A stretch of 64,000 nt of DNA, taken from Lates calcarifer (lineage: Eukaryota; Chordata; Actinopteri; Centropomidae). Position numbers and translations under genes: made by a program. The stretch is from assembly GCF_001640805.2 (NCBI RefSeq), contig NC_066847.1, positions 22,931,504 to 22,995,503 of the forward strand, read 5' to 3'. Under the pieces are notes generated by a model. The model was not told the origin of the DNA, searched no databases, and saw nothing but the letters and a program-made list of their open reading frames with translations. Shown one piece after another: positions 22,001-32,362 of this stretch (position 1 is its first letter; each line of letters begins with the position of its first letter).

Positions 22001-25000
22001 CCAAATCCCTTCACATATATTGAATTCATACATAATGGCAGTGAGCCATGTGGATTGGAAAAATACTGCTGCTACAGCATTGTGCATGTCTGTGTGGGCT
22101 GAGGTTTTCATCCAGGGTTTTTTTTACGCATGCAGCAAATAAAACACAGATAATCAGTGTTGAGGCTACCATCAGTGGACCGAGAGCTCCTTCTAAAACG
22201 ATTGCCCTCGAGTATCTCTAACGAAGTATCATTCTGACCAAGCTAATTTGGAACAAAAATTGCTGGTATAAAAAAGTGATACACAAAATATGACAACTGA
22301 GCCCTGACGATCAACAGTGCACCTATGCATTGTACACAAACAGGCTCTCATTCATGCATACAGGGCGTCCAGACTGATGTAAAGAGGGGGAAAAGACAAA
22401 CTCACCCTGATGTCCTTATAATGGAAAGCTATAATGAGGATGAGGAGACACCCAGTGGACAGGCTGATGAAACAGTTGATGATTAAGCCAATGTTTGATC
22501 CCTACAAAGGAAATAGAGAGAGGGTAGATAAGACATGAAAACAAGGCTGTCTCAAATAGCTGATTAATCATTGTTCTCCATTATCAAGTGTTTTGCAGTA
22601 TTGACAGGAAAGAGCATCAGGATATTCAGTGTTTACAAGGAGAGGTGAAATTACAGTTGAAGGTTGCCAAAATAAAGGTTTGAAACTGACTCACTTGTGG
22701 TGGTTAATGTGTCAGCACATTCCTGTTTTGCTGTATAAAAACCTGTCACTGTAACCTGTCACTGTATGTAAGTGAATTATGTACTTAAATATTACTTTTG
22801 GTTGGTTAGTTAGTTAGAACATTATATATTTCAGACACTTCCTGTGTTTATTTGCAAATTTTCAGAATGTTTCAGTGAAAATCTCTGTGTTGACGTATTT
22901 TGTTTTTTTTTTTTGTTTTTTTTTCCTCCATTGGTATGGCCATTTCCTCTGAGACAGTGTGGGCTGACTGACAAAGAAGAGTTACTAGTCTGCAAGGACA
23001 GATCCCTCACTGGCTTCCCACCCATGCAAGACCAGCTGCTGTGCCAACCAGTAAACGTCTGTCTCTTCGGTGATGGACAAGTGCTAGTTCATCTGCACTA
23101 TGCAGGAGCCCCAGTCAGTGTGCAACCATAACTGACTGATGTGTTTTTATTTCACACTGCATCGGTATAGATTTTGGTCAAATATCAATTTTACTTTGTA
23201 GAGCTGAAACAAGTCACTGACAATAGATTAGTGAATCAACAGAAAATCAATCAAAAAACTATTCTGATAGTCAATTAATTGTTTAGGACTTACTGAGGAA
23301 AAAATGCAAACATTCATTATTTTCAATGTCCCAAATGGTGCTTTTCACAGTTTTATATCATATAAGTCTTAGGTGGTGTGTTGGTCTGTTGGTCAGACAT
23401 GGGTGTTTTTTACAATCCATTTTGTTTCACAGACTAAACAGCAGTCAATAAATTGAAAAAACTAATGAACAGTTTCATCAATAAGTTACAGCCCTCATCA
23501 CCTTGTACCCTTATGGAGTGTATGCATCTAAGATTCATAACACATGCTATGATACAGCTATGAAAGACTGTAATATTCAGTAAGAAAATGTACTATCAAT
23601 AGCACCAATGAAACCAAACAATCATTTTCTAATCTGTGATTCTCTCAAAAGTCTGTTAACCATTGTTTCCTTATAATAACTGTTGTGTCAGCAATTTCCT
23701 TTTCATAAAAGATTATTTGGAACTCGTTTAAATGGAATATCATGCTGTTTGTGTTATAACAACATAACTGTAGGCTACTCAGCCTTGCTTTTCCAAAAAG
23801 AGCTTCATTAGAATTTTTATAGAATTTAGGCCTTAGAAAGTGGAATTACTGATTCTGTAATGTACTCCAAAAAAGTACATAAAAAGCCACTCAATTACAG
23901 TGATGAGAGCACTTCCAATGAAATACTTTCCATTCTAGGGGACTAACAGCAGGGGACACAGATAGATATGCTATGATGGTTGGTCTAATATGAAAACAAA
24001 TAAGCATAGGCCCCCGCCATACCACCTTGGTCTCAGCAGGTTAAAGAGCACCTACACCCTTTATTATTCATGCATCTCAGTGCAACTGATGCAACGTCAA
24101 TGGAAGTTTTTAATGGGACGTGCAGTTTAATGTGGTTTACAGTTAAAAAGATAATTACAAACTTTCAAACTTGAGGAAACTTGAGCGTGTAGGTGGTGTG
24201 GTGTGACGTCCATTGGCAAGGTACGTCGTTTTCCAGTTTCTCCCATAGCATCCACATCATGTCTGTATTTCGTCCAGGGCTAATTAGAAGACCCCACAAA
24301 AGCTTAACATTTCACCACATTCCATAACAGAGGGTTCAACAACATGTGTCTTGCTGAGTTTCTAAAAATGTTTTTGTAACGTTTTTGCCTCCTGGAAACA
24401 GTTATTTCAAGCCCGGTGAACCTAATTTGGGTTAACCTTAACATGGATTGTTTCTCATAGTCTTGGACAGACAACGAGCCACTGTAACCAGGATAGGCCA
24501 CCCAAGGCATAACCAAAAAAAAAAAAATTTAAATATAAAAAAAATAATAATTAAAACACTGAATCCAATGGTTTGATTTGTATGTTCCATAATAAATGAA
24601 TACTTTCCAGAGCAATAATACATGCATCTGACTTTAGTTTTCTAATTTGGTTTGGTTTGGTTTCATTAGCTTTCATGTAGATTTTTGTAATATAGGTCAC
24701 TCACACTCAAAACATGCAGGCTTAGTTAATAACAACCAAAAACTGCATGAGGTGACTTCACAGTGAAGTACCTACCTGCACCTGCTGGTTTTCTTTCTTG
24801 TTAGCTAGTTAGTTATAGGTTAACTGAAGTGTGTCATCAGCCCTCCAGAAAATCCACTAGGATCAAGAACTGCTAGTGCACAGGATTATTATAGTGATCT
24901 TTAGGAGGAGGGCAGTGGTTCATGACCACTAATCACCATGGCAGCTCATTTTGATGATTCCTCCTTACAGACACCATACACATGTGGGCAAGATCTGGAC

Positions 25001-25357
25001 CACTTTGGATGACGGTCATGACTCTGTTCCAGCACTGGAAACAGCTTTTGTTCTAGTTTTGACTTGATTTTTATGGGTCATTGTTGGCTCATATGTACAA
25101 TCATTATGGTTTTTTTTTTCTTTTCAGGGGGAGGGGGGTGATTTATCTTGTTGCTTATGGGCCAAATTTGGCTAATATGCAGAATGCTGCTTTTGGGGTG
25201 AGTAGGGAAATATTGCTTCTGGGAAAGTTACAGATGACAGATACATACTGGTACTGAGTTAGTGCTAATTTGCACTAATTTGCATGTGGGTCATATACTG
25301 TATGTAATCCAAGTTTTCATGTGTGGGCGATTTTATCTGTATATATGATCATACATA

Positions 25358-25397
<40 letters not shown>

Positions 25398-28233
25398 TAT
25401 GTAATTAAACAAGGAGAAAGCAGCCATGATGTAGCTGAACAGAAGAGGAGGATGAAAAGGCTTAAAAGGCAAGTACTGCAGAGTGAGAAATATGAAATGC
25501 AAGCAATTCATACAAAACAAAAACTTGTCAAGCTGCCAGACAATGCAAACAGTTAAAGCATGAGAACAATCTCTCATTAAATTAACGAAGACACAGGTAA
25601 AACCATCAAGACAATAGGAGGAAAAGGACACAAATATAGACAGGGTGTAAAAGTCAAGTATGTTGTGACTAGGTGTATGGGCAGGTCTGGCTGGTTGGAC
25701 AGTGTTTTGTTTTGTTTTGTTTTTTTCAATTATATGCAAAGGAGTGGTTACAGTTCCACTGAAGGATGTTCTAAAACTGTTATACTGTCTCATTAAAATA
25801 TATTTTTCTTCCCAAGACAACAATGTTGCCTTTTATGCTTGATCTGACAAACCTGACCTGCAGCCTTACAGTTACACGTTTAAGAATATCAGGGGAATAT
25901 TCTTTCCAATACTGGACATCATGTTCGACATGTCAGTCTCAACGTGTGATTATTGATCTAGATTCATAAAATCATTCCAGGGAAATCGTTAAAGAGTCTC
26001 AGAAAAGAGGACACGAGGTTGCATCCAGGTCAAAGTGCACACTCCTGGCTTCAGCCCAGCTGAACTCAAAGCATAGAGACTTTTAGACTGGCCATGCAAA
26101 CACTCTAATTATACACTAAATGATGTGGAAAGATAGCCTGAAGTACTGTGAGCAATCTCGCTGTAGGGGAAGAGGTGAAATGTGGAAAAACGTTCCATAA
26201 ATAGCCCTGTTTGCGTGCATAACCATGAAAAGGTATGCTTAAAATATAACTTTGTAGACTGGCGTTAACCTTGATAGGGCAGCTCCAAAATATGCTGCAG
26301 CATACTTAAAAATGGTATTAAAAAATTGTTGCCCACTGCAAAGATGCTGTATTTTGTTAAGACAGCCCCTATGTGACAAAAAAAAAAGTCATGACAGTCC
26401 ACAGGGGAGGCAGACGTCACAGTTCACACTCATGACTAGGGTATCATATGACATTTAAAGATGAATGCTGACAATAGTTATATAAGCTATGGTTAAATCA
26501 GCGAGGCAGCCTCTCCAAAATAATATGCTTTAACTGCGGCAGAGAACACTTTTCCAGTGCATCAGCATTTCCATGGTACCGGAGCTGATGCCTGTTGTTA
26601 GGAATGGACAGACAACACCTGTTCTTGGTTCGTATTTGTAAACTGGAATAGCAATGTCATGCTCGTGCCAGCACTGTTAATTTCATGGCAGTGTCTCTCC
26701 AGGTCCAACTCTCTGAACGCGTCAGGCGTAGTATCTGAAGGTCAGGCCATGTTTCCATAGGTTTCTCAAAAAGGTTGCGAGTAAGAAACTTTGGGGCTCT
26801 TTGACACGGTAATCAATCACCAACTTCTCAACATGGAGGTGGTCTGACGTTCTGCGGCATGCATGAGAACTTTTTTCCACATGTGGAACTGGCGTGTGCT
26901 GTAGGAAGTCAGGGGGGAGTTAATAATTTGTTGATTGTGTGGCCTGGCATTGTTATCCACTGAGATCTGCATGTTAATGTCATGAGGCTGTGCTACCAAA
27001 TAGTGTGTCTGGAAATGGACTAACTAATCAGTAGGTCAGGGAGGTTCAAAGCCCAGGTGCAGATTCTGCTGTTGTGCTGCATGGGTCCAATGCTGTCTGC
27101 TAATCAAGGAAGTTGTTATGACAACAAATAGAGCCAGTTGTGTAAGGCTGTATTTTCTGCAACAATTATGGTCAATTAAAATACTGAAATATTCCAGGAC
27201 AGTATGGTTTAATATCAACCTGTTGATTTTAATGTATTAGTTCTATGGTAGTCTCAGTGAAAATCTCTATTTTGAGCACTTCTAACTAATGCACAAGGAG
27301 CTGAGGAAGAGCTGAGAGGCTGCCACACAGCAGCAGAGCAATTACTAACAGGCTTTGGCTTCACTGCATGATGCTGAAGCAAGAAGGTGGTGATTTTGTA
27401 AATTATTATATCATTTAATGATGAGTTCAAGGGCCAAAAGTAAAATGTCCTCACCAGCTGACTAGAGCAAAATATCAACGTAATGTAGATGTCAGATATT
27501 TAGCTGCTTTACAGAGCATGCACTGCTGTGTAAATGGTCTAACTTTGCAGATGTAAATGCAAATGTGCGCTGAATTAAACCCTTTGTAACGTGCAAAATG
27601 GCAACATGTCGCCAGAGCACAAGTTTTAATTTTAATTTGGGGAATTTACATTTGTTAACAAAAGGCATGAGAGTTATAGTGGAAACACAACTCTACGGTT
27701 TTTAGATCCAAGTGTCAACAAAGGTAAAATGTTGCATCGCAAACATGTCCAGTCTATTTATTTCTGATTTGTAGTCTGGTGGGATCACCTATATACACGA
27801 ATTAGTGTGGTTAATTTCTTCAACCTACCGGTTTATAGACGTTGGGACATATCTCGACGTGGATTATCATGAGCAGTATCCCGAGCAGAGCGGTGCCCAA
27901 AGACAACGCGCAAAGGCGCTTTTTATCCTCTAATAAAACCTTTCTGTCTCGCAGTCTGTAGAGGTCGTCTCCCTCCATAAGAGTTGTCCGCTTCCCGGGA
28001 AGTGTCAGCGGCACAGATACTTCAGCCGAGTCCCCGCCGTTTCGACTGATCAAGCCATCGCAATTTACACAATCCACTTTGGAGTCGCCGTGCAGGCTGC
28101 GGTTTGTCATCTCCATCTCCAGGGCGCACACGAGACGGCCGCCTGTCCCTCTCCCCCTGTCGCCGCTCTCCGCTGCTCCGTCCTCTGTCTGTCCGGTCTC
28201 CGCTTTGCTTCCCTCCCAAGTTGGGGAAGGCAT
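10071..28233 (-). CDS. kcnn4: KCNN4 / KCa3.1 intermediate-conductance Ca2+-activated K+ channel
   Basis: Tetrameric plasma-membrane K+ channel, gated by Ca2+ through constitutively bound calmodulin. Coding exons are 28233-27829, 22501-22406, 21021-20585, 17817-17682, 15084-14974, 12445-12324, 11213-11144 and 10386-10220, with a probable last junction to 10074. The protein is 515 aa against about 427 in human; the excess is an N-terminal extension. Segments: S1 about 107-126, S2 141-160, S3 and S4 in exon 3 ([13 protein letters not shown]), S5 about 290-310, selectivity filter TVGYGD (335-340), S6 348-372, and the calmodulin-binding C-terminus [20 protein letters not shown]. The last exon forms a coiled coil. 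Thr335 and Val360 match human Thr250 and Val275, the TRAM-34 site. Gln444 replaces human His358. Assignment to KCNN4 rather than KCNN1-3 rests on the short length, GVMGVAC in S6 and the smg9 neighbour. Confidence 0.95.
10220..10386 (-). CDS. kcnn4: kcnn4 coding exon 8 (C-terminal coiled coil)
   Basis: Encodes [20 protein letters not shown] and on to [12 protein letters not shown]. The donor AG|GTAAAC interrupts the final Arg codon. Splicing to 10074 gives AGG TGA; reading through gives AGG TAA. The protein end is the same either way. Confidence 0.9.
11144..11213 (-). CDS. kcnn4: kcnn4 coding exon 7
   Basis: 23 codons: [20 protein letters not shown], then LPK. Residue Gln444 (RLKQRQL) sits where human KCa3.1 has His358 (RLKHRKL). 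Confidence 0.93.
12324..12445 (-). CDS. kcnn4: kcnn4 coding exon 6 (calmodulin-binding)
   Basis: Encodes [20 protein letters not shown], then [25 protein letters not shown] is shared with mammals, but the mammalian RRKES PKA motif just before it is absent. Donor GTGAGT, phase 2. Confidence 0.92.
14974..15084 (-). CDS. kcnn4: kcnn4 coding exon 5 (S6)
   Basis: 37 codons: [20 protein letters not shown], then [17 protein letters not shown]. The family hallmark EKHVHxFM is intact. Confidence 0.95.
15672..15704. repeat. GA-rich simple repeat
   Basis: AG dinucleotide run, interrupted once or twice. Confidence 0.85.
16945..17400. repeat. Degenerate short tandem repeat, GGAAT/GAACA-like
   Basis: About 450 bp dominated by GGAATA, GGAACA, GAATGAAA and AGAACA variants (for example TGGAACAGAACAGAAAGG and GATGGAATGAAATGAAACA). 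It reads as an old, diverged 5-bp satellite-like array. It leaves the opposite strand free of stops for long runs. Confidence 0.6.
17682..17817 (-). CDS. kcnn4: kcnn4 coding exon 4 (pore)
   Basis: 45 codons from [20 protein letters not shown] through the filter TVGYGD to CLFTGVM. Acceptor TTCCTGCAG, donor GTAACT. Confidence 0.96.
17818..20584. other. kcnn4 intron 3
   Basis: Non-coding. It holds an inverted-arm element at about 19850-20190. A 134-codon plus-strand open frame (19427-19831) has no recognisable features. Confidence 0.6.
19850..20190. mobile_element. Non-autonomous inverted-arm (MITE-like) element
   Basis: The left arm, about 19858-19912 (CTTAGCTTAGCACAAAGACT, GGGGGAAACAGC, TGGCTCTGT), is matched in inverted form by the right arm at about 20020-20085 (AGACAGAGCCATGCTAGCTG, CAGTCTTTATGCTAAGCTAA). 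The outer segment, TCTTCTCATCCAATTCTTGG followed by CAAGAGGGAGAATAAGCGTC, is that of a repeat I recognise as common in percomorph fish. No coding capacity. Confidence 0.7.
20585..21021 (-). CDS. kcnn4: kcnn4 coding exon 3 (S3-S5)
   Basis: Residues about 168-313. It includes the S4 segment, the S4-S5 linker [20 protein letters not shown] where calmodulin engages, and S5. It ends in phase 2 at donor GTAGGG. Confidence 0.95.
21022..22405. other. kcnn4 intron 2
   Basis: AT-rich, nothing recognisable. Confidence 0.6.
22406..22501 (-). CDS. kcnn4: kcnn4 coding exon 2 (S2)
   Basis: 32 codons: [20 protein letters not shown] and then [12 protein letters not shown]. Acceptor TTTGTAG, donor GTGAGT, phase 0 at both ends. 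Confidence 0.93.
23200..23505. repeat. Interspersed repeat (ATTAATCG-type teleost family), degenerate copy
   Basis: TAGAGCTGAAACAAGTCACT, AATAGATTAGTGAATCAACA, TGATAGTCAATTAATTGTTT, TGTCCCAAATGGTG and, at the end, ATCAATAAGTTACAGCCCT follow the order of a very common fish repeat that begins and ends with a GGGCTGCAACTAA-like sequence. Confidence 0.65.
25362..25395. repeat. GT microsatellite
   Basis: About 17 GT units, uninterrupted. Confidence 0.95.
27829..28233 (-). CDS. kcnn4: kcnn4 coding exon 1
   Basis: 135 codons from [10 protein letters not shown], through a hydrophilic extension, to S1 ([20 protein letters not shown]) and ...VYKP at donor GTAGGT. In-frame ATGs at residues 40 and 86 are alternative starts; Met86 would give a protein close to mammalian length. 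Confidence 0.88.
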
Positions 28234-28470
28234 AGTCCGATGGGCGCACTGTGTACCAGGCCCTTCTCTCGTTTGTTGCTCATCGAAGTAGCGGGTTTAC
28301 CAAAACACTTTGCCTCTAATACACCCTCACCTTAACACTCCTACCAACCGGCGCGGCGTAATTACGCGCACTGGTGCCTTCTGGACATCGCAGCGGGCTA
28401 TGTGCTCTTATTTGCATGCGTTATTATTTTAGGAGAGTGCGTCAGCCTGCCGCAAATGAATTCTTTGCGT
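28234..28470 (-). promoter_or_regulatory. kcnn4: kcnn4 5' UTR and promoter region
   Basis: CpG-rich sequence upstream of the kcnn4 start (GGCGCGGCGTAATTACGCGC near 28348-28368, on plus). No TATA box is evident, and the transcription start cannot be fixed. Confidence 0.4.
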
Positions 28471-28471
28471 G

Positions 28472-28472
<1 letters not shown>

Positions 28473-28510
<38 letters not shown>

Positions 28511-28522
28511 CGCGCACGCGCG
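28473..28522. repeat. Compound (TG)n(CG)n tract
   Basis: About 15 TG units followed directly by about ten CG/CA units, giving 50 bp of near-perfect purine-pyrimidine alternation. It lies about 240 bp upstream of the kcnn4 start codon. Confidence 0.95.
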
Positions 28523-30475
28523 CTTGTCTACGCGTGATGCGCGCCAAAGTAATTAGACTGCAGCGCATGAAAGCTCAGGAATATTGCAGGTTCACTTATT
28601 TAAAGAGAGGAAACAAGATGTTCTTTCATATTTTTCCTTCATTTGATTAGGGCCAGTCTGATCAGATAAGATGCAATTTGGTGGAAAAACTCTTACAGAC
28701 AAGATGTTACAAGAAAAATCTGTTTCGTATTTCAATCATCAGGGAACAAGCCACAAAGCCTTGTTTGCCTTCTCTGAAAAAGAAAATAAGACAGACTATA
28801 AAAATAAAACAGATTATGTGCCCACAATGAATCCCGAGGCTTTTATTTTTGGTAACGCAGTACGAGCCCCACAACAGCTACAGAGTGACACCTCGTGGTT
28901 GAGTAACTTCATCCTATGACTTGCTGTGGTGTATTTGGAACTTTCGTTAAGGTTCGCTGACATTGGCAATGACTCATGACTGACGACTGATATCGTTTCT
29001 ACTCCTCGGTCATCCATTTTAAATGTGATTTTACAGGTGTTTTTCTGTGCGACGTGCTCTACCTCTAGCCTTTTCAAAAATCCTTCCTGTAAATGAGCCT
29101 GCTTCATTATTTAAAGGTGTCTATACATGTTGACAATCTGAGCTGCCTTTCATTTCCTGCCAATTCAAAAGGTAAACTCCACCAGAAGCCGAACAGACAC
29201 AGACGCCTGCTTAAGGAGGAACAGCGTCACGGCCTTGAGCTAGATGACGCACCCAGCACACAGGAGTCCTTCCGCTGCAGCATCCTGCTGCTCCTGCTGA
29301 CGGTAACGACTGTCCTCACAGCTCTGTGAGTGACAGCACCCGTTTAAATGGAGCGTTTAGACTGACAGGTGCTTTCCAGGTCAAGCCAAACATATTTAAG
29401 TGCGAGAAAACACACAAAAACTGATTGTACAAGTAAACAACTTTAAGTTATAGGTATAAGTCGATTTAATCTGCTTCAGTAAAAAATAAAATAAAATAAA
29501 TGACCGATGCAAGAAACACAAGAGAAACAATGCTTCAGTTGGCAGATAAGCTTCAAATTTGTGTGTGCAGTCAATAAATATGCATCCAAATAATTAAATA
29601 ATCTCAGTACATAAGAATCAGTGAGTGAAACAAGTTTGTATTCAGGATATACAGCGGTAGCGGAAGGTTATTTACAATAAAACACACACACACACACACA
29701 CACAAAGCTTTAAGCAGGCCATAAATTACACCTGAATAGAGAGCATAATTAGGCATTTTGACAGCAGTTTAAGCAGCTTTGTGAAGTTAGATTTGCAAAA
29801 TTCAGCAGCAACTGTTAATAAAAATATAAATATACAATTTCATGTATTAGCTGTGAGTTGAGTGCCATCCACTGGTGGCTAAATAAATTACAACAATAGT
29901 AAGACAGTGAGACAGTAATATTAGAAAGTGTGCACCTTTCTATCTGGTATTTAAAGTCTATTATTTACAAGCAGTTTAGTAAAAATATTCTTCTTAATAT
30001 ACAGATATTGTCACTCTAGCTACAATAGTTTAAAACCCTGAATTACATTTTACATCGATTAAATATGATGTACACACAGTGGACCACATCTGGTGGGAGA
30101 AATGACAGAGACTGACGTAACAGAAATAACACCTGAAAAGACAAGCTATTTGGCATTGAGCATATTGCTGAGAGTCCCTGAGTTAGAACAAGCACCCTGT
30201 GACTGAAGTCATTCTTAGCATGTACAGTGTGTGAAAAATATTAGCAGTGCAGACCTGAAAGATTTTAAGAGAATGAAATGAAAGTTTTCATTCAAGTTCA
30301 CTCAAGTGGTGTCTCTGTGCTGAGTACAAGCATCAATTATAAGTCACCAGAATTCAAAAGGAAAGAGGAATTATTACAGGTTGTGCGAAGAGGAACTTTG
30401 AGCTATACAGTGAAAACACAGACACAGCTCAGTTGAAGGAGCTTATAATGCTTCACCTCCCAGTTCCAGGACGGT
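28523..30475. other. Intergenic region between kcnn4 (5' side) and the BTG-like gene (3' side)
   Basis: Both genes are on the minus strand, so this includes the BTG-like 3' UTR. AT-rich, with a CA microsatellite at 29681-29704. Open frames near 28671-29329 show no family features. Confidence 0.5.
29681..29704. repeat. CA microsatellite
   Basis: About 12 AC units. Confidence 0.9.
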
Positions 30476-30688
30476 CTAACCCTTCACAGCTCCCCATGGC
30501 TGCAGAGTGGCCTGAGGCAGGATGAACTGCGGAGACGGCTGCGGCAAGATGTAGTAGCCAAATACCTGCTGGGGCGGAGGCGGCGGAGCCGGAGGCGCAC
30601 ACACTGTGGTGAGGAACACCGGTGCGCCCTTCTTGTACTGAGGCCAAACTGGTGCAGGATGGTAGAAATACTGGAGGCTAGCAGGGAG
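30476..30688 (-). CDS. BTG-like coding exon 4 and stop
   Basis: 70 codons plus TAG (30478-30476): [20 protein letters not shown] and on to [14 protein letters not shown]. The aromatic and proline character matches BTG3 C-termini. Acceptor CCTGTTCAG. Confidence 0.9.
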   Translation of the reverse strand, partial: LPASLQYFYHPAPVWPQYKKGAPVFLTTVCAPPAPPPPPQQVFGYYILPQPSPQFILPQATLQPWGAVKG

Positions 30689-32357
30689 CTGAACAGGTAG
30701 AGAGATTGGAAGGAGTACAAGAGATTAGCAGGAATAGTGGAGATTTTCCAGCAGGCGTGTTAAACACACTTTGATACCAAAAGATACTGAAACTTTAATA
30801 GCAGCAGTAGCTCATATCCAAAATAAATAGCTTAACCACAAAATAAACATGAAATCTGTACTTTTTAGGGTTGATAATGTTATATTGTGGGTGTGTATGT
30901 AACAATTCACCCCATATTTTGTCCAAAATCACAGCAGTGATCCCTTTTCCTTGTTTAAGTGTGTTAAATCATGAAACTGCTAATCCAACAACAGAGGTTG
31001 TAAACTGTTAGACCACTATTACCTCTACATGAGTACATTAAAGAATAAGACTGAGTTTATTCTATATTGTTCATATTGTCAACTGTCAATAAATACCATA
31101 AAAAGACCAAAATCAACAATGTCTTAATACTCAAAACTTTCAGATTTCCCTGTCCTGTCTGTGGCACTCAGCCCATTTGTCCCTACTGAAGACAGTACTC
31201 TCTAAAAACTCGTCATAAATATTAATTTCCTAAAACATCTGCCCACTGTAATTCTTGGCAAATAGTAAGAGTAATCAGAGCATTTGATGGGGACTATTTT
31301 CAGCTGCGGATTAATAAGCCTTATTCTTCAATTGTGTCATACCAGCAGATGGTCCTTAAAAACTAATTTAAATCATTTTTTAAAATTACCGTATTTCTGA
31401 CGTATTTGACTTTATTTGGTCCATCTCCATGTCGCTTCCGAATCCTGGGCACCATTGCTATTGTGTAGGTGTCGCCTTCTGCCACCTCCTTCTTGAGGAC
31501 CTCCTTCTCTTCTTTCTCTTGCTCTCCCTCCATCTCACCATCCTTTGCCTCCTCCTCTGTGTCACTCGATGCGGTGGAACCACAATCTGAAGAGGTAGCC
31601 GAGTGGTAATCTGACGTGTCAAGGTTTAGTGAGTCCACGGAGGAGTCATCCTGTTCTCCCTTCACACCCGCCACGTCCTCCTCTTCCTCTTCCTCTTTGA
31701 AAGAGGCTATTGTGAACGGCCTGCTGTTCTCTCCAGATCTGTGAATAGGGAGTGAATTATTTTAAACCACACACAAGTCATTTTTCACTTAACTGTCATC
31801 CATCCATCCTACTTTTTACTTCCTACATCATTTCACAAAATGCATCATGACGACACTTACTCACAACTCTTGGCTAGACCGAGGAATGCCTTGTTGTTGT
31901 TGAAGCGTGTCTGTCTGTGTCATTTTTTGCCTCTGCCTCAGCAGGCCACCCAGTGACTCACCTTGCACAGACCTCCAGGGGGTCGATCCACAGCGTGATC
32001 TCAAGCGGTAGGCCCAGCTCACCGGGCGCGAGCTCACTCTCCTCACATGCCTTCAGGACCACTTCGTCACAGAGCACTCCATTATTTATCCGAATGCATC
32101 TGCCAAGAATTCACCGTTAAAGATTCTGTGTTTTATTATGCGGACCTCTCCCTCTGTAATGCGGGGATCTGAGCCGATAATTACCTGTATGCCTGGCCTT
32201 TGCTGGGGCAGTCAGGGTACCAGTGCTCGTCATATTTGTCACATAAAAGTTTCTGTAGCTTTTCAGCAAACAACTCTGCTTTGGCTTCATCAAGCTTGCC
32301 ACGTGCCACAACCAGGCGTTTGAGGAAGCTGACTCCGGCCTTCACCTCTCTTTTCAT
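30476..32357 (-). CDS. BTG/Tob-family antiproliferative protein, BTG3-like
   Basis: BTG/Tob proteins bind the CAF1 (CNOT7/8) deadenylase through an N-terminal APRO domain and restrain cell-cycle progression. Four coding exons (32357-32185, 32099-31962, 31738-31390, 30688-30476) give 290 aa. The APRO domain spans about 1-115, with box [20 protein letters not shown] (45-63) and box [20 protein letters not shown] (about 86-104). Next comes an acidic Glu/Ser stretch with [17 protein letters not shown], the same position and motif as the SDYHS stretch of BTG3. The C-terminus is Pro/Gln-rich ([15 protein letters not shown]) and ends ...PWGAVKG. The start ATG (32357) lies five bases after acceptor TTCTTCAG; box motifs and exon phases confirm the frame. 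It is BTG3/BTG4 type rather than BTG1/2 or Tob. Human BTG3 is about 252 aa. It may be a separate paralogue, so I give no symbol. Confidence 0.93.
30689..31389. other. BTG-like intron 3
   Basis: AT-rich, nothing recognisable. Confidence 0.6.
31390..31738 (-). CDS. BTG-like coding exon 3
   Basis: Starts [20 protein letters not shown], runs through the Ser/Glu-rich region, and ends [11 protein letters not shown] at donor GTAATT, phase 0. Confidence 0.9.
31962..32099 (-). CDS. BTG-like coding exon 2
   Basis: Completes box A and contains box [21 protein letters not shown], then [18 protein letters not shown]. Acceptor TTGGCAG, donor GTGAGT. Confidence 0.93.
32185..32357 (-). CDS. BTG-like coding exon 1
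   Basis: [20 protein letters not shown] to PSKGQAY plus two bases of the next codon. The exon itself begins at 32362, and the donor is GTAATT. Confidence 0.92.
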
Positions 32358-32362
32358 AATGG

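Larger units (their letters stand above)
22502..27828. other. kcnn4 intron 1
   Basis: A 5.3-kb intron with a repeat copy at about 23200-23505 and a GT microsatellite at 25362-25395. Small open frames overlapping the microsatellite are artefacts of it. No enhancer could be called from sequence alone. Confidence 0.6.

Noticed and set aside
25317..25823. 168-codon minus-strand open frame
   Set aside because: Runs through the GT microsatellite (poly Thr-His) inside kcnn4 intron 1.
26680..26710. GGCAGTGTCT resembling a miR-34 start (relevant because BTG4 lies near miR-34b/c)
   Set aside because: Match ends after about ten bases and no pairing arm is visible.
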